Shown: in pieces, positions 35,842 through 47,881 of the stretch
How positions within the stretch are numbered: position 1 is the first letter of the stretch
How the letters are laid out: each line of letters starts with the position of its first letter
Position numbers and translations under genes: made by a program
Notes under the pieces: model-generated
Database searches by the model: none
Seen by the model: only the letters and a program-made list of their open reading frames with translations
What the model was told of the DNA's origin: nothing
NCBI GenBank assembly: GCA_030248295.1
Contig: JASANH010000626.1
Location: forward strand, 558,001-622,000
Length of the DNA: 64,000 nucleotides
Reading direction: 5' to 3'
Origin: Mesodorylaimus sp. YZB2_4
Taxonomy: Eukaryota; Nematoda; Enoplea; Dorylaimida; Dorylaimidae

Positions 35842-36950
35842 CCACGGTCCACGCCCAGACTTTTATTTCTTTCGTTCTTGCTCGCTGTGCGAACGCATTT
35901 CGTGTTCTCTCAGGGTGCTGGAAAGAATTTCAATGATTTCCGACTTCTCCGTTTAAGTCCGTCTAAGACGGGCTTATTACGGACTCGGCACAATATGGTT
36001 CCCGTCTGGTACTTTATTACGTCTCATGACTATACCTGCCTGCCATGTACAACTTGGGTTCTTAGCAGTTGTAAATAAGAAGTCTTTATTTTTTATTTGA
36101 ATATTGTGTTTATGAGTTTCGAGTTTGGCAGACTGGACTTGACTAGACTTTTTTATTTCGCGTGCGACTGTGGCTATTTCACTTATTTGTCCGTTTCGCT
36201 TACGTTTTTGGTTTTCAGACATTTTTATTTAAATTTTATTGGTTATGTCTAATTTCTGTATAACTGTCAAATTTGGGTTAAATCGCTATGCCACTATTTC
36301 ATGTCTGAAATGGGTGTGACGTAAAGGAGTAGAGAGAATTTTAACATTGCTATATGATCAAGTATCTATTAGATACTATAGCATCGCCTAGCCTAACCCC
36401 CTGCAATCCTGATCGCGATCAGGGGTCATGTTTTTGATCAGTATGTCTCGATTGCTAACTGACGATGAAGTTTCGAAAATTTCAAGCGGTGGTACCTGTT
36501 AGGCACTGCAACAAGGCAGCAAGAAGCCAAAAAAGCGCCACAGGAGCTCTAATTTCTTCGTAGCCATCCACAGCGCATACAATACACTCTCGACATTACC
36601 ACATTCAAAACCAAAAAAGCTTTCACCAAGTTTTGCAAAATACGTCATGACTTGAACCCTTGCCATAATTGTAGACACTGCGTATGAGCCCATGATTACC
36701 GCACAGTGAGCACACTTATCAAATCTATCTTGTACCATAAGCTTTTGAAGACTTAACTCACAGGTCCATAAACTACCCTCGGCATGGAAACTGCACTAGC
36801 TAGTCAGACAACGCCTCGCGAGACAACGCTAGGACAGACATAGACTGCAATGCTAGTCGAGGCTGTCGTCTTCTGACACTAGCTAGACGAGAATACGCTT
36901 ACTCAGTCAAATGATATCGTAAATGCAAAGACACGAACGAGTCCGCCTGG
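35842..36950. other. spacer between convergent RASGEF1 and the ZM-motif gene
   Basis: There is no coding sequence. Two perfect palindromes occur close together: agtatctattagatact (36361-36377) and cctgatcgcgatcagg (36408-36423). The 3' UTRs of both flanking genes must lie here. Confidence 0.45.
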
Positions 36951-39550
36951 TTAGTATCGTCTTGTACCAGGGCCACTCGTGATGGCCTGGCGAGTGACCG
37001 TCGATGTCACAGGCGGTGTCTGCGATGTGGACGTGGTGGTAGAACTGGTGAAGGTTGATTTTTTATAGTATTTTGTGGTAATATGGCGAGACACGACACC
37101 CGGTTGCAGAGGCTCCTCCAGGACTTTCTTTTCTTGTTCAGTCAGCATACTGAACTCTTTTCCGGGGTCGCTGCTCGTGTAGACTTCCTTGGTGTAGTTG
37201 ATAACATTGCCTTGCGGATCGACGTAACTGCCCGAAGATTGGGTCTTTGTTTCAGACCCGGGGGCTTGTTGCCATCGCGGTCCCGAAGGGGGCCCAGTGC
37301 TCGTTGTGTAGGTGGTCACACGATTGTCTTGCGAAACTGGACGGGTACTTACTGAAATAGCAAGACCCGTGGGCTCTATGGGTCCTTGGGTAGTGCCAGC
37401 CACCCAAGAACTCACCTGTCGTAGTTGTGCGCCCTCCCGTCGTTGGGCCAACCGAAGCAGCTCTCCTCTTCACTTCTTGTTCCATCAGCTGTCTTTGCCG
37501 TCTTGCTTCGTCCTCACTCTGGAACAGCGAGTGCGACTGGGTCGCGCTACGTTGCGTCGATTGCGACCCAGACCACGGCGCAGCGACGGCTTGTTGCTGC
37601 GGCTGACTTCCACTCGTTCCACTCCGACTTTCATAAACTGTTCTACTGTACTGCGATTGAGTTGACTGGCCGCCCGATGGAGCGGGTGCCGCAGGGGCAC
37701 TCACTCCACCATAGGTCTGTCCTCCTTGGGTGCTCGTACTGGTGTAGTCGTAGGTGCTGGTCGAGCGTGTGCCTCCTTGCTGCGCGGCTGGAGCATACTG
37801 CGTGCCATACTGGCCCTGTTGCTGGGTTGACGTCGCGAGTGTCGAGAATTGTTGGCCTCCGTAGTTTGGACTGAGGCCTGCGCCCGTTTGGCCACTTCCA
37901 TATTGACCATAGTCTTGTCTGGTGGTGCTGGTACTGCTGACGTTGTAGCCCTGCGGAAAGTGAAACGACTTGTCAGCTTTTCAAGATGGTTAAAAATATC
38001 CCACCTTCTCCAGAAAACCAATCAATCAAGAATAACTTACCCTTCCAGAACTCAAAGGCGAATAGCTAAATTGTGCAGGTGGAGCAGATCCATCGCCATA
38101 ATTGAAGCGTAGATTGGGAGCGATAAATGGTTTCATCCATTCCCTGGCGCCCCCGTATCGGCGACCAGGAAGGTAAGCTGGTTCCACACTACGCGAGCGT
38201 GGACGCTCCTGCGAAACCGCCGTGTTTCCACTTTCGAAACGGTACGGGGCGTAATGAGCTTGCCACTTGTCTTGGGCGGCTCTACTGGCGTCCAATGTAT
38301 ACTGTGGTTGGTAGTGTTGGGTCGACTGTGGCGGACGATAGTACTGAACTGTGCGCGGCGCTGCTGCCTGCTGTTGTTGATCGGAGTGGCCGCCGCTGTA
38401 TTGTTGCCAGCGTTCGTGTTTCTTTTCAGCGAAACGGGTCCAATTTGGTACCACGGGAGGTGGCACTTTGGGTCTTTCAGCTTCGGCTATACGAGCAGCA
38501 AAAGTTGGATCCAATGGATGGTCTCGCTCGGCGTCGTCGGATGTCGGGTCTCGTTGAGCCACTGGTGGACCATTTGCATCCGCACTCCACTGTGTCCGAG
38601 TGCTGGTCTGTTCCTGTTGCTGGTCGTACTGCTGCTGATAATACTGTTGCCCGGCTTGCTGCTGCTGTTGCCCGCCGCTGATTGGCGCATAACCAAGGGC
38701 GATAGGTTGGCCCTGCGCTTGTTGTGTGTGTTGCTGACTGGTCTCGCTTTGACGACTGACGCTTGAGTGATGCTCTTGCGTTTGAGCCCTCGGCGGCGGG
38801 TGCATTTCTGAAAAGACATGCACTATGGCTTTTTGGAGGAGCATGCGGAAAAGCGGCCACGCCACATGTTGAGACTAGAAGTACAAGAAACAACAAATGC
38901 CCGAAGAGCTTCTGGTTTCATCGTAGCCTCAACATGGCTTGTATTGAATACCCCGCATAGTGTGTCAGCCAGTTCGTTTTTGAGCGGGTCATATGACTGC
39001 GCTCGTCTTGCGGTATCCCAGCGATGTCTACTACTGCTAGTTGTGAATTGCCAGATGTTCTTTTCCACTTAAATTTTGCAAGCTACCTATTTGCCTAACC
39101 ACTTGCTGGAACCTTTTGTCTGTGATTCGCTTTCCCACTTACTCACCATGAGAAATTTCGTCCTCCGTTCCCGAATCCACTCCAGTCACGTACTGAAGGC
39201 GCTTAAAACTGGGTGACTGCACATTCGGATCCACAAAGCCTCGATAACGCGGGTGGTCACTGCCGACAGGCTCATCGTATCTGGCACTATGAGCAGCTGG
39301 CAGTTGGCCACCAGTTTGCAGATATCGATACACATGAGATTGATTTGGATCGAATGACCTAAGGAAAACTCTTTTACAACCAGTCTTGCTCAATCAGTGC
39401 ATAGCGGTAGGTACTTTCTTACCCGCTCATGGCCGAATGCGGTCTCGCGGGGTTCGGGTATCCAGTAACTTGGTTCAGTACTTCTTGTACATTGTCCCTC
39501 GAGTACAGAGGCATTGGACTATTATACTGAGCGTGAGTTAGAGTTGCCAT
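36951..39550 (-). CDS. Gln-rich protein with Zasp/PDLIM-type ZM motif
   Basis: This is a 680-aa protein in five exons: 39423-39550, 39147-39358, 38041-38807, 37416-37950 and 36951-37351, all in phase. Its start MATLTHAQYNSPMPLYSRDN and the following NVQEVLNQ match the ZM motif (DUF4749) that binds alpha-actinin in ALP/Enigma/Zasp proteins. SPSFKRLQYVTG in exon 2 resembles the second conserved PDLIM segment. The rest is low complexity, rich in Gln, Ser, Tyr and Thr, with a basic stretch EEARRQRQLMEQEVKRR in exon 4 (EDEARR onward). No PDZ or LIM domain is encoded here. A 5' leader intron appears likely (acceptor near 39668, donor near 39788). It is probably a muscle or cytoskeletal Z-disc component, by inference from the motif. 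A PDZ-bearing isoform from further upstream was looked for and not seen. Confidence 0.75.
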
Positions 39551-41585
39551 TTCGCCAAACGTCAACAAAAATCTTTTGCTAACTAGATTAGTGACTGACG
39601 AGGAAAACGCTGTACACGCGGTCTTCTGGTTTCTGGTAGGCTATCGGGTTCTGTCGAGGTAAATCCTAAAATAGAAACATCCCTGTTAGCAGCGACATGC
39701 GCGAGCTATCGTGAATTTGAAATGCCAATCAAATTATGCGAATGCGTCAAACAGGGCAACAGATCAGTTCAAATATCAATTCAACATACCTTACTGAAAA
39801 GAAATCGAAACCTGGCAAATGCGAATCGAAAAAGAAATAAGACCCTTTCGCCGAAACACTTTCGTGTCGAATGTGCTGAAAACGGCGTCGCACAAAGAAT
39901 CGTCAAAAGCGAAGAACAATGCTTTTGAGCAGGGTCTTGTCTTTTTCTTTCTACCTGAGCCTAGCAAAAGGCTTGGAGGCTTCAAAAATTTTCACCACCT
40001 CTTCTTAAGTTCGGTTACGTAACCAAGCGATATCCCTCGAGGGCGAAACAGACGATTCGGAAATGAGCGTAAGAAAAGTATGCGAAACAGGGACCGCTCA
40101 ACCTTGCTGCGCCAAGAAGGCAAAGGGATGTCGAGACTATTTCGAGGGCTTACACTGGACTGGAGTATGGCCGCACAGCGCAAGAAGCCAACTGCCTCAC
40201 TATTGCTCACCGTTGGCTCAACTCGGTGCAGGGCGAAGGTACGACACTTTGGGATGAGCCGAAAGTTTGGAACCGTTTCACCTCGGCTGCCGTAAACTTG
40301 AAGAGGCCTACGTAAATTGACAAGGTGCAACGGCTGTTCTCATTTATCAAGCGGCGTTTTAAGACCCCCGACAACTAGCTTCCGTTTGGAACGCGTAAAA
40401 TAGGTGCACCAAGTAAATTTACTCGGGTCACATGGTGTCTGCAAGAAGATGCCGACTGGATGAACTGGCTGTTGGAAAAGCCTAAACTCTTCGCTTCACG
40501 TAATTTTGGAAAATGAGCAAACATAAATGACGCAATCGGTAGGATAAATGTGCCGCATCAAGCCTGGTGGTGACTTGTGAATCTAGTATTGTCTGCTAAC
40601 TGTGACGCACGGCTATTGTTGTCGGGACACTCCATTCAGAATGCGTGTTTCTTATGCAACAGGTCAAAAACATTACTTTGAATAGCACATTCGTTCATTT
40701 GTTGCCTCCGTGGTCCGTGTTTCTGATATGTTTTGGACTGACGAACCCGTCATCCTGTACGACATGTATGGGCACTATGTGTCGCGATAAGTATAATCAC
40801 GGTCTCCGTACACAGCATATGCGGATGTCTACTTGACGACCCATCTCGTGCACGGTCCTTTACATACCTACTTACTGTACTTTACACTGCAAATTTATGC
40901 CGCTTCGAAAGGCTGTTATTATTCGTCTCATTAGTTTCACGAGGAGCAAACGTGCTTCAAATGGCTGATTATGTATACAGAATCTCAACCCCAGTTTGGC
41001 CTGCAGCAAACTGACTATGTGATGGGCTTTTGTTCAATGAGGGTGAAGAATGCTGAATTATCTCCACTCAGTGAGTTTGTTTGGTAGCGAAGTAGGAAAT
41101 CCTTACCTGATGAATTTGATTAACTGCATTAGAGTAGCGAAATACAGCACACACAGACAGGTGTTATAATAATCGCACGATTACCATTTCGCAAGTATTG
41201 TCCCCGTAATTGCACTAAATTCAAATGGCAGATGCTGGGCCTTTTGTGCCCCAACCAGATGCCACGCTATCACAACCTACTCTATAAAAAAAGCCCTGTG
41301 GAACTGGCTTTCGATGAACATTTCTTATTTGACTTTATTCTTTCCTTTCGACTGCATTCATGAAAGAGTTATGACCTCAGTGGTTATTTAAAACGCAATA
41401 AATTGTCTACTTTATTCAAAACCAGACTGCACATGGACAATAGGTTTATTTTGTAGACCTATCCCCCTGCTCACACTCCTACTTTCTGTTCTCCACTAGT
41501 CATGCCCTTGTTCGATTCGAAATCAGGTCCATTTTTGGATGACTATCCACAACTGTAAAATGGAAAGAGCAATGAGACCTCAAAA
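39551..41585. other. 2-kb spacer with probable 5' leader of the ZM-motif gene
   Basis: On the minus strand an acceptor (ttctattttag) near 39668 and a donor (aag/gtatgt) near 39788 suggest a noncoding first exon of the ZM-motif gene. No other exon or repeat was recognised up to the receptor gene. Confidence 0.4.
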
Positions 41586-42846
41586 ATGAATAAACAATCC
41601 CGTAACTTCTTCGAATTGATGACATTGCCTCATCGAGTTTTGTTGACTCTACTCGGCTTTGGTGATAATAATTTTCAAAATAGCATTTGTCGCCATTTGT
41701 ATCAAATCTACTTCTTGTTTTCCCTCGCCTTACAAGTTCTCTGTCTCGTTTGGAGCTTACTCCGTCACGTTTCATCGAGTTTGGTCGTCGAGTTTGGTGT
41801 TCGATGTTTCAACTACACAATTCTGGTGCCTATGAGCGATATGAATGAAGTGGACCAGTACACAAGTATTACACGCGACGCCATTTTCTACTACAGGCAG
41901 CTGGTAACTGTCTTGTTCATACTGTGTAGAGTCCCATTCAAAAGATTAACTCAGTTGTCCCAATCATGGGACAAAGAGAACCAAGAGATGGCTTTTATTT
42001 CTGATATTTTGACAAAAAGGCGGGTCGGCAGAATGATATGGAATCATAAACACTATATCCTTGCATGCTATAGCATCCTTTTTTTCTATATGGCGAACAT
42101 ATTACCCGTAGATATCTATTTCTATTTATACGAAGCCGATAGCACCATCGACGCAACCAACAGCGCCCTTACTCGATTTTTACCCAACATTGTAATTACG
42201 CTATTCCTGGCTGAGGCCTGTGCGGTTTATCTGTCCACTACCGCTGCATGGGACTGTTTCAACGAATCGCTATCAGTTGATCGAGACCAAGAAACGAATC
42301 AATCGATGGAAGAATCGATGAAGGAACATTCGACCCAATACGACGCCTTGTGCGATTTTACTGAAGCGGTTTCAGATAATTACCGATATTACAACACAAT
42401 GCACGTGGTCAATGTGGCCGCCCTGGTGGCCACTGTGCACGAAAGCATCTATGCTTCTATGAGCTGTGGCTAAGACCATGTGCTGGGTTTTCGAGTTAAT
42501 GCACCTGAGTGCCTTTTGCGTGGCTGCCGCTGTCTCCTCCAGTTCGTCGGCCACACCAAGATGCATATACAAATTCTACAAGAAAAGGTCAGAGAAAACA
42601 GAGTCTACGAGCAGCCCCCACTTTCACCATTTCTATCAACACGTGGCTCGCGAATGGGCACCAGTTAGTCTGGACGTTGCCGGGACCATTTCAATCAACT
42701 ACACCGCGATTGGAGTCCTTGTCTTCACAGCCGTCAATTGGATGTGTGTGATAGCACAGTTTCGGCAGGGAAACAGTGGCCCGGCTGGCAGTGGATCAAC
42801 AGTTATGATGAATGCGTCGGCCGCGAATTTTAGTACGTCTCACTGA
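41586..42846 (+). CDS. gustatory-receptor-like 7TM protein, frame broken near 42465
   Basis: Two overlapping frames together encode a membrane protein of about 420 aa with the layout of insect Gr / nematode GUR-LITE receptors (usually 400-450 aa, inverted 7TM, cation channels). The first frame (41586-42473) carries about five hydrophobic segments. The second (from 42463 to 42846) carries the last two, including LDVAGTISINYTAIGV and TAVNWMCVIAQF, which stands where Gr proteins have TYhhhhhQF. The shift must occur within about 8 bp (42463-42470), because the second frame has a stop at 42460-42462 and the first stops at 42471. No GT-AG intron of plausible length and phase repairs it. It is either a young pseudogene, an assembly or sequencing error, or a tiny unusual intron. 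The family assignment is by architecture, with no strong motif, and is moderate. Confidence 0.6.
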
Positions 42847-43326
42847 CGGTGTGATAGTGCCAGGTTTTATTCAAAACAAGGCTGCAAGACGCACATGGAT
42901 TATATGTAAAACACACGCATAAGCAAAAATATGTTTTTATGATCTTATCTTCATTTTTTTCAATTGTCGACGTCGTGTAATATCTTACAGCATGCGTCAG
43001 CTGCAAATCCATACGGGCTGTATATTGCTATATAGTATTCCGCATAGCTAATCACGCCTAGATGTGTAACAGGATTCTCGAGAGTTCGAGTGCACAAAGT
43101 CGTTGTCTAGATACATCTACAAACTACTGTGAAGCCATGTGTCAATGCTGGAGCTACACAATCACTGTGGCGAAGCAAAACAAGATTTTTTCGTTGGCGA
43201 TGAAAACCCTGAAATTAATACCCAAAAGATATAATATGGTGTGGCTGCTTAAAAGTTCATGAGCGAATGCGATTTTAATCTGCGAATCGATCGTTCGACC
43301 GGACAGTATAGAAATATAAGGACTAG
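42847..43326. other. spacer, no gene seen
   Basis: This is the 3' flank of the receptor gene. No exon or repeat was recognised. Confidence 0.4.
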
Positions 43327-43383
43327 GTCGGAAGACTGGCTGGCTGCCCTGGGTCCTCTGGCGTGGTGCAGAGGCTTCGCTGG
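43327..43383 (+). repeat. 57-bp repeat shared with 25496-25553
   Basis: Both sites read gtcggaagac, then ggctgcc..tggg, then ggcgtggtgc. In each case a SINE follows within about 90 bp. Confidence 0.6.
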
Positions 43384-43465
43384 CCACCTCTCCAGTAATA
43401 CGGACCTAGACGTATTGAATCGCGGCACAAAGAAGAAATATAGAGTAGGTAGAGTACAACATGCG

Positions 43466-43894
43466 GAGCCGCGGTGGCTCAATTGATTAAGGCTAGTCCC
43501 GCGTTGCTTGGGCCAGCAACCCTGACCGGGAGGCCGCAGTTCTGCTCCGCCTGGGACGGCAGTTTAGTAAGTCCGTCGCTGGCCTTGCACACCTGGCTCT
43601 GGGCGACTTACCCGGTACCGAACGAGTAGAGAATCAGGAAACTGGTTCTCGAACACCAGTCGGGAAGGTCCCTCCCTTCTCGCCCAGTATCATCCTGGGA
43701 CGCTGGTGCTGGAACAGGAGGTCCTCGTGTGGAGGTGCTCCTAGTGGAGACACACAGAGGGAAGCTGCCGTGAGAGCTGGTGACCTCACGGCCTCGCTTC
43801 TCATATCATGACTGCTGGCTGGCTATAGGGAAAACAGGTTGGAAGTCGGGAACTGGGGCGGCGCGGGGCCCAACCCAAAAAAATTTAAAAATGC
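43466..43894 (+). mobile_element. SINE with a different tRNA-like head, copy 7
   Basis: Exact 13-bp target duplications agtacaacatgcg (43453-43465 and 43895-43907) define the ends. The head, gccgcggtggctcaattgat, has an A box close to ordinary tRNA genes (TGGCTCAATTGA) and a mutated B box (GCAGTTCTGCTCC). It differs from the head of the other copies. The last about 170 bp (gaggtgctcctagtggagac, cacagagggaagctgc, ctgctggctggc) are shared with them. The tail is gggcccaacccaaaaaaatt. Confidence 0.88.
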
Positions 43895-43907
43895 AGTACA
43901 ACATGCG

Positions 43908-45433
43908 ATCCTCGTGTCCAGCTCTTCACGACGAACAGTATTTTCATGTCCTCCAAAAAGGATAATATTATCAGACCTCATGAAAATAATGACGCCCTGC
44001 AGTGATATTAATAAGTCTAACTGGTCCTTCATTTGCATAGGCACTACCCTGTTCTCTACTGACCGTGAGGTGTGTATGTTGGTGTCAGTCTGTGTTCTGC
44101 CGCCGACAAGAACAGACCGTCATGCCTGCCTCGCCTTCCATCGTCAGACCTGCTCCCTAATCGAACCCCTACCCCCGTGGCAGGCAAGTATTCTACAGCC
44201 CTGTGCAACTGGCTTTCTTTGTGTATACACATGCTATTTAACTTTGTTCTTTTCTTTTCGAAACCACATCCGTTCAAGGAGTATAAAAATCACATTAAGT
44301 TTAAATCCCAACAAAAAGTAAGAGCAACCGCCAAAGACCAGCTTGAACTTTGTTGCTCTTTCCATGCATTTTCCACATCGCGAACTCAGGAGGCATCAAT
44401 CAAGGATGCCTTCTGCATGAACCGATCGAAGATACTACAGCATATCCAGGTTCAACTATACACAAAGCAAGACTGATTGTGAGTTTGATACAGTAATCGA
44501 AGTTTCACGTACGAATGTTTTCTGATTCTTTTCAAAGACGCTGCAGAGCGCCGTAGGCAGCACGTAAAAATTCTTATAGTTATGCTTTGTATGTATCTCT
44601 AAACGGTCGTTAGTTTGATCTCTCAGCCACCATGTTTTAGTATGCAAGATTTTATATACATCGATTGTTATTTCACGGGAATGCAAGTGCATCCGCTTGG
44701 CTCGCAAGCATCCTTACTTGCCAGCGAAAGTGGTGCATGAGATAATGAAGTCTGCTCCTATGTAGACCTTTGTCGGTGATAGTTTTGGAGTGACCAATTT
44801 CCCTGTAATTTGAAATAAGTATGCAGATAATGGCATCATGAGAATAGTTTTAAAGAATAAGGCAGAGTGCTAAGGCATAAGCGCTGATTTGTGTGTCACT
44901 AGGTAGCATTTGGACGCATATTTTTCTTCTCTGCATGTCTCCCGGCAATGGCCTTTGCAGCTAACGCGAAATCTCGTTAAGTTAACAGCAAAAATAAGCT
45001 CATCAACGAACCGCCTTCTTGAGTTTATTTCCTTATAGTGCACGGAGCCGTGAGCACTGCTTAGTGGGTACACACAGCAGGGTGAAAAATTCCAATCTTA
45101 CGCTCAGTATGTGCCCTTGTTTCAGGGTCGTTAGCTGGATTTCTGTGCAATCATATAATATCATATAATGTGCGCATAAGCGTTTGGTGATGCGGTAAAA
45201 CATGAACATGAACATGATATCTATAGCGTCGTAAAAAATTTGGAAGAGGCTTTAGAAGGACATGACAAAAAAGTTATGTTTAGTCTAACCCTGTTATATC
45301 TTTCAAAAGAGGGTAATTTGATACCTCTATAGTATGCTAATGAAGTGTGAAGTATCGAACTGCACCCGGGACATACATACAAGAGCACTTCATTCTGGTC
45401 CACATGACTCTACTATGAGTGCGACCACGAACG
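43908..45433. other. 1.5-kb spacer, no gene seen
   Basis: Open frames of up to 160 codons starting inside the SINE have no support. No RNA gene was recognised. Confidence 0.4.
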
Positions 45434-46861
45434 CTATCTAACATGTAGCATCTCACAATACTCGCACACTATGAACAGGCCGAGAACAAAAGTGACCCCA
45501 CTGACAAACTTTAGTCCTATCCTTCGGAGAACAACAATGGCGAGGATACAATACAATATTAGAGTCAAATTCGGGGCCAATGCCCTTGCTCCAGACAGTA
45601 CGATCGGGCCGCCATTACATAGGCGCCCATAGCAGGAGCATACTTCCAAAATGGAATCATACATTGGCCTTCGTCTAGCCAACTGAGAAATATTAAATCG
45701 TTGGCAGACTTCTCTACTTTTTAGCCTGCTAGACGCCAGTTCATTGAAGCCATGAAGAAAAATGGTATCGTAGCATCCTCGGATATGTGTTTTAGCACCC
45801 ATACCTAAAAGGAATTATGCGTTTACATCGCGAGAACCGAGACTTTTTCTCACTAGTGGACATCGGAACAGCTTCACCTACGTACATTCGTATGCCAGGC
45901 ACCGCCATCTCAGGCAGATCTCAAATTGCGTCTAAATTATAAGGGAATCGGTTCCCCTCTGCGCCACTTAGGAAGAGCGAGCCGTGATTTCCAGCACCGC
46001 TTCAATGCGGCTTGATTGGGCGGCGGCGACTCGTTTAGGCACTTGACGAGCGTGACTGATGACCGTGCATTCACCAGATACGAATTATCCCCTCCCTAGC
46101 AGCACAGATACGAGCATCTTTCGGCGCAGGTAAACAGATGCAACGCACGGACGTGCATTGAATCAGTCACCTACCACACGCCTAATGAAATGTCTTACCG
46201 AAACTGAGCTCAATCAACATCGAAACGCACACGCTGGTGCAAGGACGGGCGAACATGATCTGGCGATTTTTCTCTGGTCTTTTGCACAAGTCGGTGAATG
46301 CTCTAGAAACAAAAGCAGAAGAAAGCTTAGCAATGGCTGGCAAAAAACTGCTTTAGTGCGACCCGATCCGCATTAATGCAAGAAAATTGACTGCACCTCC
46401 TTATCACTGCTGTAGCGGATTTAGCTTAGCGATGAATACCATCGCAGTTTCACTGCTTGTAAAACGAGAATAGCTATCCTATGGACACCGAGATAACTTA
46501 CTCAGGTTCAATGAATATCTCATCGAGCCCTGCGTCTTTCCACAACGAGCCCAGCGTCTTGGCCATGCAGCTATAGCATTGAGCCGTCACTGAAACCGAA
46601 GTTGACAACATCCTCGGATCGGAAATCTAAGCGTTCTAAGCAGTAGTTACGTGTGCAGCTTTAGAAAGATCCTTTCCAGAGTTTAGCCCTTAAAGTCGGT
46701 CCTAATGAGACCACCCACGAAGACAGGAATAAAGCTCTTCCAGACTCGCATTTACAAGCCTGGCTCCTCGAAACAATCAATCTAGACTTACTGGCTGCTG
46801 GAATAATGAGAAAGAAACAAAGAATTGTAACTCCGGCGAGTAGCTCGCTGCAGGCATCCAT
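45434..46861 (-). CDS. ODR-2/HOT-like Ly6 protein with probable GPI anchor
   Basis: This 210-aa secreted protein is encoded by four small exons: 46792-46861, 46502-46589, 46199-46302 and 45434-45804; phases agree at every junction. Residues 1 to about 23 (MDACSELLAGVTILCFF..) form a signal peptide. The mature part has the Cys pattern of ODR-2/HOT-type Ly6 proteins: QCYSCMAKTLGSLWKDAG, FTDLCKRP, ARPCTSVCVSM, HIRGCYDTIF, REVCQRFNIS and VCSCYGRLCNGG. A strongly hydrophobic tail (LTLILYCILAIVVL and a second stretch) fits GPI attachment or a membrane anchor. C. elegans ODR-2 acts in neurons for olfaction, so a neuronal surface role is possible. A TATA box at about 47.88 kb and a noncoding first exon may belong to this gene. 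Only the last exon stands out as a long frame, so the gene is easily missed. Confidence 0.85.
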
Positions 46862-47696
46862 AGGAGACAATCGTGGAGCCACGCCCTCACTTCGATGCCT
46901 CAACACAGCAGAGCAGTAGAAGTGAGCATGGCTGGTGAAGAGATGTTCCGGTTGCTACATTGCCCGGCAGCCATTCAGGGCGTATTGGCATTAATTTTCT
47001 CCGATTGACAACCAACACGTAATCAGGAGCGTCCGTTTGTACGCGGTTCGTCGATCGATACGTTATTTGTCACAGGCTACCGTATCCAGGCGATGTTAAA
47101 ATCATGCCTCCAGCACCGATTTCGATCGCCGTCTAAAGCAGGCCAATGCGCCAGCATGTATCAGTGCGCGGGACAAAAATGGCTCAACTAGACATTCATC
47201 GTCGCATGGACCAAGAGATGGATCGTGAAAAGAGCAGAAAGTGCTTCATTATCGACGCGTAACACGAGCTAGGCTACACGCTAAACCCAATACATAATGC
47301 ATACGCGGTATACCTTTGCTATTTATATAGCACGTGACAAATCGACCAGTCCATCGTTACTCGTAATTCCCCCTCCCTCGATGCGTCTGAAGAACTCGTA
47401 AATACCGGCACGCCAACATCCAACACCAAGATCGACATAAAAAAGGAACTCGTAATACTCGAAGGAGAGATTGGATGGCTCAAATTCGATCAACTTTACA
47501 AGGTTTTCCCCAAACTGAATTATCTCCGCACACTTCCTCCGATCGATTGAACACCCAGCGCGGACTCACTGATGTGAGAACCAGTGCGGGGTTTTGATTT
47601 ACAGTGTAACCACGTGATAACTTATCCCTCACTTTTTCATATTGGCAGACCATAAAATATCTACTGCTATTTTGAAAATATAAAAAGCTTTGCTTA
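46862..47696. other. probable first intron of the ODR-2-like gene
   Basis: There is no minus-strand coding sequence. A plus-strand frame at about 47337-47550 looks protein-like but has no start or acceptor, and is listed among the rejected items. Confidence 0.35.
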
Positions 47697-47697
47697 C

Positions 47698-47881
47698 CTC
47701 AAGCCGGCCTCCGAAAGCTAGATATGGCTATGGAAGGTTTGCATCTCTCAAAGGAAACTACGTAGCCGGCTTCTATCCGTCTCACTTTATCGCTCTCGCG
47801 CAGGCAAGGAGAGTATCGAATGAAACGACGCCTAGTGGCCCTCGAGGCACGAGGCTACTCTCGTCAACCCCTCTTTATATA
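47698..47881 (-). promoter_or_regulatory. TATA box and putative noncoding first exon of the ODR-2-like gene
   Basis: TATATAAAG lies on the minus strand at 47873-47881. A transcript starting about 30 bp downstream would run to a good donor, cttgag/gtaagc, whose last exonic base is 47698. The intron to the coding ATG at 46861 would be about 0.8 kb. The link is positional only. Confidence 0.4.

Noticed and set aside
37083-38766. Plus-strand frames of up to 184 codons over the ZM-motif gene
   Set aside because: They are antisense shadows of the Gln-rich exons. The minus-strand exons join in phase and carry the ZM motif.
44072-44476. 134-codon plus frame after the 43.5 kb SINE
   Set aside because: It has no known domain, no splice support and low protein-like character.
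45950-46110. Minus-strand segment ending in KWRRGEPIPL as the main last exon of the ODR-2-like gene
   Set aside because: The acceptor is weak, and the alternative exon 45434-45804 supplies the conserved Cys residues and the hydrophobic tail, so it is kept only as a possible isoform.
47337-47550. Plus-strand frame ending in KVFPKLNYLRTLPPID
   Set aside because: It looks protein-like, but has no start codon and no usable acceptor (an upstream in-frame TGA follows the only good one). It lies in the probable ODR-2-like leader intron.
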